Assembly: GCF_900747795.2 (NCBI RefSeq) | Contig: NC_041401.2 | Location: 1,270,823-1,334,822, forward strand | Direction of reading: 5' to 3' | DNA from: Erpetoichthys calabaricus | Lineage: Eukaryota > Chordata > Cladistia > Polypteriformes > Polypteridae | DNA length: 64,000 nucleotides | Made by a program: the position numbers and the translations under genes | In this document: positions 22,640 through 33,500 of the stretch, piece by piece | How positions within the stretch are numbered: the stretch's first letter is position 1 | Layout: each line of letters starts with the position of its first letter | The notes under the pieces: generated by a model | Told to the model about the DNA's origin: nothing | Databases searched by the model: none | Seen by the model: only the letters and a program-made list of their open reading frames with translations

Positions 22640-24450
22640 CATAATTCTGGTATTAAAGTCATAACAGAGACCTGGCTAAATAACAAAGATGGCGACGAGT
22701 GGATACACATGATACAGAACAGAAAAGGAGGTGGGCTTGCTGTTTATGTCAAAGAGAATTCAGTTGGGCAGTGGACCCCATCTTAGTGAGGACGTCTGGC
22801 TTCAACTGGCCTTATTTTAGGAGTGCGTTAGAGACCACCCAATACAGACATCTTTTTAGTTTTTATATGGGGAGGTTATAATCATGGGGGGCTTTAACTA
22901 CCTGAATATTAACTGGGATAACCTGGCAAATGGCAGAGCACAAGAGCAGGAGGTTTGAGAAGTAAGCGGTGACAGTTTTATAACTCCGTATGTTAACGTG
23001 GGGTGAGGCCTCTCTGGATTGAGTATTCAGTAATAATCAGGAGAGAACTGAGGGCCTCGAGGTGATTGGACCTCTAGGGTCACGTGACCGTCATATAATA
23101 CAATTCTCTTGTGTTTTAGGCTGCAAAGACTAAAATTGTTAAGTTGAACTTTAGTGGGGCAAATTTGGAGGAAATGTGGCCAAGTCTGAGGAGGAGAGAC
23201 TGGGACAGTGGAGCAGATTGAGAAATGTGTCACATGTGATGAAGGACAGGGACGGACCGACATATCGAATTAATAGGAAATGTAAGAAAACAGACAAGCA
23301 AGACGTGTAAAGACCAGTAACTCCAGTGTGAATCGTGGGGCACTTGAAAACATGAGGGCAACCATTAAGAAGGATATTAGAGAAGCTAAAAGGCAGTAAG
23401 AGAGGAATATGGCAGATAAGGCGAAAGATGAGCCAAAGAGATTCTTTCAGGATTTTAGCAGTAAAAGAAAAGTCAAGGAGGAGGTGAAGTGCATCAGAAA
23501 TAGTAAAAGGAGAATTGAAAGAAATAGCGGACCCCCTAAACTCCCATTTGAATGAGGTCTTCACGTGTGAGGGAGTGGATAACCTCAGAGCAGTAACAGG
23601 GACTACTAAGGAGAGCTTTAGAAAGTCTAGAGAGAGAAGAGCAGCTGAGATGAAATAGGCTGACATCACACAAATCACCAGGAGCAGATGATGTTCACCA
23701 CAGAGGTCTTAAGGGGGCCAGCGAGTGCAGATAGAGACCCTTGACACAGATTTAGGAAGTCACTGAGCACTGAAGAGATTTTGAAGGACTAGAAAATGGC
23801 AAATATCATCCGATTATATAAAAAGGGCAGAGCAACAATAGGCCAGTAACCTTAATGGGCATCACAGAAAAATGAATGGAAGGAAATATTAAGGAGAAGA
23901 TGGAGCAACACCTGGCAGGGACAGGACAGTCAGCGTGGGCTCAGAAGAGGGAGGTCGTGTTTAACTAACAGGCTGGAATTCAATGAGGAGGAAACAAAAG
24001 GATACGACCAGAGAGGAGCTGATGTGGACTTTCAGGAACATTTGATAAGGTGCCACATGAGAGGGTGGGCATCAAACTACAAGAAGTGGCAGTTCAGGGT
24101 GTGGGGTGTAGGTGGGTGCAGAACTGGCTCAGACACAGGAAGCAGAGGGTGATGGTGACCTCCTCAGAGTGGTGACCAGCAGGGGGCAGTGTGGGGCCGC
24201 TTTTGTTTTAATGAAGAAGACGTCAAGCTGGTAGGAAGAGCAGATAATGGAGAGGCGGCCGAATCGCGACAGCACGCAGGGGCAGACAGATTTGTGGACG
24301 CTGACTTTCAATGGACGGTGAAGGTGGCAGAAGTGTGAGGTCTGAGTACACAGTGGGAGCTCTGAACGTCTACAAGGACTTACCAGATTTAGAATATTAG
24401 AAATTAGGGTTAAAAAGGTTTGGCCTCGAGAGACAAACAAAGAGCTGACT
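22640..24450 (+). mobile_element. Degenerate CR1-like LINE (endonuclease and reverse transcriptase remnants)
   Basis: Reading across several frames, the order is that of CR1/L2-type ORF2. Endonuclease-like phrases (ETWLNNKDGDEW, GGGLAVYVKE, IIMGGFNYLNINW) lie near 22665-22915. Reverse-transcriptase phrases follow (SPGADDVH near 23675, GQ.AWAQKREVV near 23930, DKVPHERV near 24045, NWLRHRKQRVMV near 24125). Many frame changes and stops make it plainly dead. The 3' part matches the minus-strand copy at 56.5-57.1 kb. Plus orientation, in the spacer between ICOS and CTLA4. Confidence 0.8.
24173..24191 (+). promoter_or_regulatory. CTCF-like motif inside the CR1-like LINE
   Basis: TGACCAGCAGGGGGCAGTG fits the CTCF core consensus at all constrained positions. 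It sits in the reverse-transcriptase part of the LINE just 3' of the WLRHRKQRV box, and the same sequence is present at the same place in the copy at 56988-57006. Confidence 0.5.
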
Positions 24451-25264
24451 GACGCAGTCCACTGCCCAAATATCAAAAGGGGGGGCTCCATAAAGCAGAA
24501 AGTCAAAAAGCAAAGCAACACACCAGGAGACCCCCAAAAACCTACCACCATGAGCGGACATCAGCACCCCGCGGCATTTACCAGCTTATGAAGGCAGTGG
24601 TGCCAGGGGGCCTCACCCCCTTGGACTCAACACAAAGAGGACAAGTCGGGGGGGGGTCAACACCTGAGTGCCCCTCTTGCCAGGCATGTGGGCATATTAA
24701 GGGCAGGAGGCGAGGCGTGAAAAGACAATTCAATATATAAATGACATCATACAAAGACAGGGAGTGAAACAAAACAATACACAATAACAGAAATAAAGAA
24801 ACCCACCCAATCACACAACATACAAAATAATATTTAAATTAAGCAAAAACGCAGCCAAGCCTGGCATGAGGCACACTGATGCCCAGGTTGCCACATTCCA
24901 AAAACACAAAATGGCACTGCAGGGGGCGGAGACCAGCCAGGTGCAGGGTGGGACTAAGGGGCGTGGCCTGAAGCGCCACAGTCTGAGCAGAGACGGCCGA
25001 GTGAAGACCCTCCATCATGTCGTGGCTCAGTGCTGCCCCTCCATGGTGAACCAAGGCTCTCATGTGTCTAATCTTCAAGTGACACATTGTGCCCCCCCCC
25101 CCCCACTCCTACACACACACCCTCCCCCAGTCTGTTTCAGGACCCCTTCAGGGTCTTCACAATTTTCAAAGGCTTCAAATAAAGTGGCAGCATGTTGCAC
25201 GTTTATGAGCACAAGGAAGTAAGAATGCCAGGGTGCACAGGACAGGAAGGACCCTAAAAGTAAT

Positions 25265-25340
25265 TACTCCACCAGAGGGCGATGTTGTTAGGGTCACCGT
25301 CAATGCCAGAGTTCAGACACTAGAGGGCGATGCCATCATT
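25265..25340 (+). promoter_or_regulatory. Two GAGGGCGATG motifs resembling CTCF cores
   Basis: CCACCAGAGGGCGATG (25269-25284) and CACTAGAGGGCGATGCC (about 25318-25334) are spaced about 50 bp apart. They match the CTCF core partially and may be a short duplicated unit. Confidence 0.3.
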
Positions 25341-25384
25341 TCAGGGTTAGCCATTTATTTCAGGTAATGAAGACAGAGGTTTTG

Positions 25385-25736
25385 TGGCAAGGTAGTCCAT
25401 CCATCCATTATCCAACCCGCTGAATCCGAACACAGGGTCACGGGGGTCTGCTGGAGCCAATCCCAGCCAACACAGGGCGCAAGGCAGGAACCAATCCTGG
25501 GCAGGGTGCCAACCCACCGCAGGACACACACCCACACACCAAGCACACACTAGGGACAATTTAGAATCGCCAATCCACCTGACCTGCATGTCTTTGGACT
25601 GTGGGAGGAAACCCACGCAGACACGGGGAGAACATGCAAACTCCATGCCAGGAGGACCCAGAAAGCAAACCCAGGTCTCCTAACTGCGAGGCAGCAGCGC
25701 TACCACTGCACCACCATGCCGCCCTGGCAAGGTAGT
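25385..25736 (-). mobile_element. Near full-length tRNA-derived SINE with 12-bp target-site duplication
   Basis: The body (25397-25724) reads on the minus strand from a tRNA-like head (GGCGGCATGGTGGTGCAGTGG, A-box-like) through GTTTGCATGTTCTCCCCG and TTTGGACTGTGG-region landmarks to a GGAT tail. Perfect direct repeats TGGCAAGGTAGT flank it (25385-25396 and 25725-25736). It is very similar to the 62.1-kb copy, so this family was active relatively recently. Confidence 0.9.
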
Positions 25737-25739
25737 ATA

Positions 25740-25830
25740 ACCCTTTATATATTATATAGCACCTTTCACATCTACCTACAGTATCTGCCACTTATATAGT
25801 GCCTTACATATCCCTTACCAATCAGCGGTG
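25740..25830 (-). repeat. Paired SINE-tail-like motifs
   Basis: ATTATATAGCACCTTTCAC and CTTATATAGTGCCTTACAT lie within 60 bp, the same tail motif that is amplified in the array at the left end of the window. Confidence 0.5.
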
Positions 25831-26186
25831 ACATGTTGATCAGCATGTGCCAATACGGGTGTCACTGCCCACAATGTTGAGCCCACAAGGTGCTTTTTAT
25901 AGCAATTCAAGAGCCCGAGGACCCCTAGTGGAGACTAAGGGGAAGTGCATTTGGGACTGAAGCCTGAAAGCCCCCCGAAGCAGTTGTGAGAATCGGGAAC
26001 AAACTATGGAGTCGTGGAGTTGAAGTGGAAACACGAAAAGACCAGGGTGGGCTCACCAGACGAGTGTGGGGGTCTCCTCGTGTTGTTTTTCACAGTCCCA
26101 GCTCTGGGGTTACTACTGAAGCACAGGCTTCATTTTATATCATGCCATTCGTAATGACGTGGCTTTACAATCACAGACATCTGTAG

Positions 26187-26310
26187 GATGGCAGGGTGGT
26201 GCAGCGGGCAGCGCTGCCTTAATTCCCAGTCATGTTTGTTCTCCTTGGGCTTGTGTGGATTTCCAAACATATGGGAAGACGTGGACAGTAAGCTGTTTGG
26301 TGTCTCCTCA
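26187..26310 (+). mobile_element. Diverged tRNA-SINE head
   Basis: GGCAGGGTGGTGCAGCGGGCAGCGCTGCCTTA is the tRNA-like start of the SINE family in plus orientation. TTTGTTCTCCTTGGGCTTGTGTGG corresponds to the following unit. The 3' part is missing or unrecognisable. Confidence 0.55.
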
Positions 26311-26562
26311 CTGGCGCATGTCCTTTCATGAACGGCGGGCACCCCATCACAGCTAACCGATGGGCCGGGGTCTCAAAGTGCCATCTACCCATCCCTTGGC
26401 TCTTGCTGGCCTGGCACAGTCACAGCTCTCCTACAGACAGAGAGGACAAGCCCTCCCCCACCCAGCAGATCTCTGAGCCCAGTGCCCCCATGCCCACTCC
26501 ATGTGTGTCTCCTTGGTGGCGTGAAATGAGCAGAGGACGCCAGTCTGCATTGACCACAGTCT

Positions 26563-26568
26563 TTTATT
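26563..26568 (-). terminator. Poly(A) signal of CTLA4
   Basis: TTTATT on the plus strand is AATAAA on the minus strand, 339 bp after the CTLA4 stop codon. Confidence 0.55.
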
Positions 26569-26906
26569 ACTACACATTGAATGTACAACATGAGGCAGGA
26601 TGTCCAAGCTGGCAGGTGGGCATTGCCAGGCCTGCCAGCTCTCCTGCCATTGAGCACTCTTTGAATGTCACATGTCTTCTGCATATCAAAATGATATTTC
26701 TAAATGCCCACTTAGGCAACTGCTGCTTTTCACAGAAAATTTAACCATCGCCTAAGACAACGCCAGACAAAGGATGACGGTGCCAAACCTGCAGCACCCG
26801 CCATCTGCTGGAGCAGGTCAGTGCCTGCTTGTGAGTGTGTGTGTGTGCCTACATGTGCGTGTGTGAGGTGGTGGCAGCGGGCACAGCTCTGTCACCAAAG
26901 ACGACA

Positions 26907-27351
26907 TCAAAACAGCACATAGCGACTGTTTGTCTTCATCTTCTCTGGAATCACCGGCGCCGTATCCACGTACTCGGAGTTCACTCTCCGGTTGAGGGTC
27001 TGCAAGGCAAAGAGGAGAGGGGCACAGTTAGTGGTCAGCCGCCATTGGTCACTCCCTGTTCTTATATAGTGCCCAGGCACAGAAATGCACACGCAAACGG
27101 GTCTGTTCAAGTGGGACACCATCAGGATCACTGCAGCACTGTGGGGGGCAGCCGCTATAAAGAACAGACCCCCCCCCCATCCCACAGTGAGTGGGCCTGA
27201 GGCTGCATGTTTGAGAGGTGACCACCCAGCTGGGCACAGGGAGGGCACAGAGCCTGGGAGCAGGACAGGAGAGCTGCGTAATCTGATGGTCACCCACAGC
27301 CTGCTCTGCGGCCGCTTGCCAGCCGTCGGGGACTCAAGTGCACACTGAAGC

Positions 27352-27388
<37 letters not shown>

Positions 27389-30300
27389 GGCCTAGCACCA
27401 CCTGCACTTCTCATCTGGCTCTACAGCTCGTCTTCTGGTGGCACTGTGTAGGGGTCTTCATCGTCATCATCATCATCTTGTCTCTACAGGCCCCATGCTG
27501 GAGGTTCTTGTGTCTCATCATGTTCTAAATGTTTAGAAGCCCCCACACTCAAACACCCGCGTGCACAGCTGTAGTGCCACCCACAGCCCACTGACTCTAC
27601 AAGCCCCCTGTGTATACAGCACTCTAGCGCCACCCGCAGGTACCCCACTGAAGGGTGTGCATGTTCTAGTGCCAACTTGGTTCTTCATATCTGCCAGCCC
27701 CACACTTAAGGTTCTGGTGCCACCTGTTTAATAAGCCCCATGTTTGCTCAGCTCTAGCGCCACCTGCAGGTACCCCACTGATGGTTTGTGTGGTGTGTAA
27801 GCTGCACACTGAGGCCTTATACGTATCTGTGTGTATTCCTGGTGTGTGTGTGCAGTTCTACACATTTTTAAAGCCCACATTTGGGAGTGCAGTTCTAGCG
27901 CCCCCTACAGCCTGCTGGTTCAATAAGCCCATGGTGACGGCTCCTCTCTGTATGGCTCTAGCGCCTCCTGCAGGCGTCTCCACTTTCTGTAGAGCCCCAC
28001 ACTGAAGTGACTGTCTGCTTAGCTGTAGCGCCACCTTGAGTCCCACACTTAAGGTTCTGTGTTCTGTTTTATGAGACCCCTGCTGAAGGCGTCTGTGTAT
28101 GCAGTGCTCTAGCGCCACCTGCTGGTACCCCACTGATGGGTGTGCGTGTTTTAGTGCCGCCGACTGTTTTCTGGTTCTCTGTAAGCCCCAGAGAGTGTGT
28201 GTGTGTATCAGTGGCGCCACCTGCTGTTCTCCTCCGGTACTACACGTTTATAAGCCCCATATTTGTGGGTACAGTTCTAGTGCCCCCTACAGTCAGCTGG
28301 CTCTTTAACTGCAGTCCTAACAGACCCCCAACTGAAGGAGTCTCTGGCGCCACCTACTGGTCTCTCTGCAGTTTCTATATAATGCTGCCTCCCCAGTTTA
28401 CGCGACTCTAGTGCCACCTGCAGGTCTCCCCAGCCTGTACATGAAGTGGCCACATGCCCAGCTCTTCTTCTGTATTTGCCATGCTTGGTGGTCTGCCCCC
28501 CCCCCCCCAACCCAAAATGATGATCCACTTACCCTGTAGACCAGGATGCTGATGATGATGATGACAGTGCACACCACCACGGTCACCGGCACGGCCATGA
28601 AGACCCAGTCCATGCTGTGCTCCTTGGCTGGACACGGTGGTCTTTCTGAAAACAGAAGAAGCAGAACGGCAGCGTTACCTGGCAGGTGGGAGGCGGGTGT
28701 AGGAGAGGTGCCAGGCTGCCTCAGAAACCGCAAGAAGGGGTTTTCTCGGTGGAGTTCAAAAGAAGCGTTTGATTCGCTGGTAGACACGTCACTGGGGTCA
28801 TGTGACTCTCGCTCTGCTGCTTTGTTTTGGAACTCCGCGCCCGCGATGAAGGGGCACATGAAAGGCGAGCGGAGGAGGGCACATGTTCCACTGCTGGGCG
28901 CATGCTCTCTACAAGGAGCTCCCTATGTATTTGCTTTCGAGATACAAGCCTGGCACCATAAGAAGTTGGCATAGGGGGCTCAAACTGGGGGGAGGAGGAG
29001 GTTTCACCATCCTTACCAGACACATAGATCAGGGTCCCGCTGCCCAGTCCCAGGCGGTATGGAGGCGGGTACAAGATCTCCACCTTGCACCGGTAGAAGT
29101 CTGTGTCGGCGCCGCTCAGGCCGGGCACGGTCAGGTCCAGTCTGTTGGCACTCGCATTCCCTTGGCAGCTGAGTGGCTCGTCACTCTCAAGGCTGGTGTT
29201 GGGCAGCTGGAAGGAGGACATGCAGACGACATCTTTGCCTGACAGGCCTCGGAGCAGGGTGACCCGCAGCTCCTGCCCTCTCCCTGTGTGGTTGAAGCTG
29301 CATGCCAGCTGTGCCAGTCCATCATTGTCGGCATTCACACGGTAAGGCTGGTAGATATGGAGGGCTGAAAGACAGAGAGAAAACATCAGGGGTGGATGAG
29401 CCCACCCTCCGGCTCACTGGGTTAATGTGCCTACACTATATAGCGCCTTATGCCAGGGAGGCTGGCACTTCTCGTCTCATAAAAGCTCTTTGATGGATTC
29501 TGCGGCTTTCATATGGAAATGTCAGCCATCGACAGAGAAAGTCAACCAAGCACCTGTGGTTTGTGACAAAGAGCACCACGAAGCCACATCCTCACCGAGG
29601 ACAGCCAGCTGACCGTCACCAGGGCTCCTTGGGGACACCACAGCTTGGCTCAGCTGAGGCCAAAGTGGCCACCACCGTCAGCACTTGAGAGAAATAAAGG
29701 AATGGTGCAGCGGTGCAAGCGTCCGCCCGTCTAGTGCCTTTGAAGTCTGGCAGGGTGAACGCTATGATGCCAGCTGAAGCTCACCCTCGCCCTTCTAATG
29801 ATCCCAGAGAGCACCTTTATGGTATATAGCGCCTTTCCCAAGTCAATGTCCCTCCTCCCCAGTCCACAGCTGTTAATGTGACTCACTGAGGGTTAGAGGC
29901 TGGCATGGACCCTGCAGTCCAGTGCCTTGGCTGCTAAGCCACTCTCTGTGCCCCCCCCCCCCCATGCCCCCAGCCCAGTCTTAATCTTCCAAATCCTCAT
30001 TTTGTTCATATTCAGAGTTGGCCCCCATACCCATATGCGACTTTGTGTGCCCCCCAGCCCAGTCTTGATCTTCCTCATCCTCATTTTGTTCATATTCAGA
30101 GTTGCCCCATGCCACTTTGTGTGCCCACCCAGTGTCCCCCAGCCCAGTCTTAATCTTCCAAATCCTCATTTTGTTCATATTCTGAGTTGTACCCACACCC
30201 CTAAACCACTCTGTTTGCCCCCCAAATGCCCCCCAGCCCAGTCTTGATCTTCCTCATCCTCATTTTGTCCATATTCAGAGTTGCCCCCCAAACCCCTATG

Positions 30301-30416
30301 CCACTCTGTGTGTCCTCCTCATCGTCTTCTTCATCCCCGCACCCCCCACTGTCGAGCCACTTACCGGCCGCCCTGCAGAGCAACACAGAGACGAGTGCGA
30401 GACGGGTGAGCGCCAT
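26907..30416 (-). CDS. CTLA4: CTLA4, inhibitory T-cell receptor for B7 ligands, 4 exons
   Basis: Exons in transcription order: 30416-30365, 29364-29017, 28645-28533 and 26999-26907, phases 1-1-0, giving 201 aa (human 223). Residues 1-17 are a signal peptide. The IgV domain (18-133) opens ALHIYQP, like human KAMHVAQP, and carries C39, C65, C84 and C110. The ligand loop is LYPPPY (115-120) followed by RLGLGSGTLIYV, close to human CTLA4. C138 in the stalk (RPPCPAK) should link the homodimer. The membrane segment is about 147-170. N-glycosylation sites: N42, N73, N87. The tail is NSEYVDT (Y181) instead of human YVKM and ends with YVLF (Y198). Human CTLA4 outcompetes CD28 for CD80/CD86 and is cycled by AP-2 through its YVKM motif. 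It lies between CD28 and ICOS on the same strand, as in tetrapods. Confidence 0.92.
27353..27386 (+). repeat. (TG)n microsatellite in CTLA4 intron 3
   Basis: An uninterrupted GTGTGT run of about 34 bp, 350 bp upstream (in transcription) of the tail exon. Intronic dinucleotide repeats of this kind are often length-polymorphic. Confidence 0.9.
27560..28430 (+). repeat. CTLA4 intron-3 repeat cluster with CTCF-like cores
   Basis: The core CTCTAGCGCCACCTGCAGG and close variants recur near 27571, 27625, 27667, 27755, 27896, 27959, 28024, 28110, 28153, 28212, 28277, 28348 and 28410. They are accompanied by GGTACCCCACTGA and TAAGCCCCACACTGAAGG segments. Units are irregular (about 40-140 bp). The best cores (for example GCGCCACCTGCTGG at 28113) resemble the reverse complement of the CTCF consensus. 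The array lies inside the third intron of CTLA4. Confidence 0.65.
29945..30330 (+). repeat. Minisatellite in CTLA4 intron 1
   Basis: Four to five copies of an approximately 80-95 bp unit. Constant blocks are CCCAGCCCAGTCTTAATC (or TTGATC), TTCCTCATCCTCATTTTG and TTCATATTCAGAGTTG, with a variable spacer containing GCCACTTTGTGTGCC. The array starts at a C run (29949-29962) and ends 35 bp before the signal-peptide exon. Copies are highly similar, so the number of units may vary between individuals. Confidence 0.85.
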
Positions 30417-30510
30417 GCTGCTGATGTGAGCCTGCGCCGCCACCGCCAGGGCCTTATATGAGTCGAGCGTGTTTTGGAAATCTTCATGCGTGACATCATG
30501 TGTGGTTTAG
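30417..30510 (-). promoter_or_regulatory. Candidate proximal promoter of CTLA4
   Basis: A TATA-like CATATAAG (30453-30460) lies about 40 bp upstream of the ATG on the minus strand, implying a very short leader. Further upstream are an NFAT-type GGAAA core (30476-30480), a CRE-like TGACATCA (30491-30498) and a RUNX-type TGTGGTTT (30501-30508), all read on the plus strand. These are factors known to act on mammalian CTLA4; use here is inferred. Confidence 0.45.
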
Positions 30511-33500
30511 GATGTGAGAGGAAACGTGCGCCATGCCAGTAATGCTTTTTAGGTTTAGAATAAGGAGCCGCGAACGGCTCGGCCCGAGCCCTGCTCTGCT
30601 AACCACATGGAAACTGCCGACGGTGAGAAATGAGTGCCGCGCTGCGGAGCGCCAGTGCCGGGCGGCCACCCGCCGTGCCGCATGGAGATTTCGAGGTTTG
30701 CGCGGAGCTGCGCTGAGCTCATCTCATTCACATTTGTCATTCTGGTTTTCACAATCTCATCATTTTTCCGTTTTATGTTTTTCAATAGAAAGAATTTGAA
30801 ATTTGTGACAATAGAAAGTCCTGAGCAGGCGATTCTGACAAAATGACAAAGAGTCGAGTTGGGGGCCTCCGTTTGTGTCGTGCTTGTCATTCGAAGGGCG
30901 CTGTGTGACGAGGACCTCTGGGACCCGAGTGACCGTCACCGTCGTCTTAACAGGGAGGACAGGGTGGGCACCAACAGTTCGCCCATACCTGGTGGGCAGA
31001 CCTGGACAGGACCCCAAGGCTGGAGCTCCTGTGTCAGAGCAAAAGGTCACAAAACAAACTGGACCGCCTGGGCAGGGTCCAATGGTGGGCACTAGAAAGG
31101 GGACCCCAAAACAAACCAAAAAACAATTCAGCCATAAATAGAGTCTGGGGAGAACACTGTGGTTGGGACCACCCTACTGATCAAACTATAATCAGCCTCT
31201 GGACCCCAGACAGGATTCCAAGGTGGGCACCAGAAAGGTGTGCAGACCCTGGGCAGGACAATATGGTGGGCCCATCGTATCAGAGTGGTAGAGCAGAAAA
31301 GACATTGGACAGACACTGGACTGCCTGGGCAGACTCCAATGGTGGGCACTAAAGGGAACCTAAGTACCAACAAGTAATTGAGAGGTTAACGGCGGGTGGG
31401 GTCCGCACAGGACACTTCGGCTCGGCCCCCTCCATCAGTGGATGGCACAGGTGTGGTCAAACTACAGTCAGTCTGTGGACATCGGAACAGGTCTCAATGG
31501 TGGGCACTACAAAGGTCCCTAATGTGATCCTACTGAGTTCCATAAAAGACCCCGCTGTTAACTACACCACAAATCTGTGGGGTCCCCCTGCCCTCTCGCA
31601 GAAGGGGCCTCACCAAGGGCACCATAGGGGGGCCCTAAAGGGAACCTAAGAACCACAAAGCAAGTTACTTGTAACCAATGGGTGGCATCTGGGGAGGACC
31701 CTTCAGCTCGGTCTGCTCTATCGGCAAGTGAGGACAGAAGCGGGCAAACTGCACACAGCCTTTACCCGCTGGCCAGGGTCCAGTGTTGGGCACCGAAGAG
31801 GCACAAGTGACCAAGGGACCAAACTGCAAGCCACACAGCTGTCCCTTCATGCTGATAGGCTCTCTGGCAACAGAAAGGCGCTATACACAAGAAAGGGTCT
31901 GTCAGACAGGACCCCACTCCAGTCACTGTGGGAGGGTCCCTCAGAATGTAAAACTCCAGAGGCAACCAGACACAAAGAGTCTGGAAGGTGGGAGCCCTGG
32001 TGGGATCTCTCAAAGAGGGTCCTACCATCTGCACTACAGAGGAATACTAAAGGGGTCTGACCCTGGAAGCTATGAAGGTGTGGACAGTGGACACTATAGA
32101 GGGTCCCTAAAGGGGTCCCAATGTAATCAGCACTTCCATTGTGTGGATGGGTCTATCAGTGGACCCTAGGAGAAGACCTTCTGACAATCGAGCTGAAAGG
32201 GTGGACAATGGGCACCCTGCCAGGTCCACTGTGGTCAGAGAGATGGCCGTCCCTATTGTGGGGGACCCCCCAAAGCCTCTCATGTCGAGAGTCCAGAGGT
32301 GTCCCACCCATGAATCAGTGGCCTAAAGGACAAGTGACCTCATGTTGGACCCAGAAGACCCCATTGAGTTCAGCTTTAAAACCAGCAGAGACTCCACAGT
32401 GCCCAGTATGAGGACCCTCAAATGCCCAGCTGGCCCCACGTTGTCAGTGTGGTGGACGTTTATTTACTTCATGCCATGTTCTGGTCCTGATGGCTCTGCA
32501 TTTGTAGGTGCTGGTGCCACAGTGCCAGTCGAGTACTTTGGTCTGGCCTCTCAGTGTCAGCCTTTTGAAATGCCAGCTGCTGCCAGACTCTGGCGACTTC
32601 GGTCTGTGGGCAGTCAGAAGGTGGCACACTGCAGTGCCAATGTCAGCAGTGCCTGAGGACTTTCTTTGGCAATGTCAGTCAGTTAACCTGCCCTCCCTCT
32701 GCTGACACTTGAGTAGATGCCACCCTGTATGCCCCCTGCAGTTTCCTGACTTCTACCTGCCATTGAGTTCTGTCGTATTGTTTTTTGGGGGCCAATGTGA
32801 TGCGATGTGACAAATGGGTGCCTGGCGTGGTGCTGGTGGCTTTGATGATGACAGCGTATTTATCTCAGGCTCAGTTATTTTCTTCTGTGCTTAGCACTTC
32901 CTAATCCGGTGAGCCGTTTCCACGACTTACAAAATTCACAACTTTGTGGTTTTCGGGTTTTGCAGAATCGTCAAAATAGATTTGTGTCAGTTAGGCAACT
33001 GGGGGAAACGTGCAGGGCGCAGACTGTGAGGGGCGCTGGCACACACACACACACACAGCCCTGCCGACCCCTCGACACCAGTGGGAGCACCGGTCCACAC
33101 CCTATATAGCGCCTTTCATAGACGGCCATCACAAAAGACCTGAGGATCAGACAGGAGTGGGTGTCTCACATAGGGGGCGCCATCTGTTGGTCTTTCTAAA
33201 GCCGTCTTTTAAAGGCACTGAATGAAAAGATTTGGGGGCTCTAAGCCACTCTAAAGAGCCTGACACCCCCATTGTGACACTGTGGTGGCACTGGGTGACG
33301 TCCAGATTGACAAATCCCCCTTTTTAATTGTCTCAGTGGCCCACCAATCTGGCACACCATGTGAATTGCAGACCTCTGTGCCACACTCCCTGTCTTGCCA
33401 GGCCAGAGGTTATCTGAAGGTATCTCCGGTGTGTGGCAACATCTCCAGATGTTCATGGTGCCCGCGCCTCTCTGCTGCGTTTTCTGAGACTAAAGTCCAT

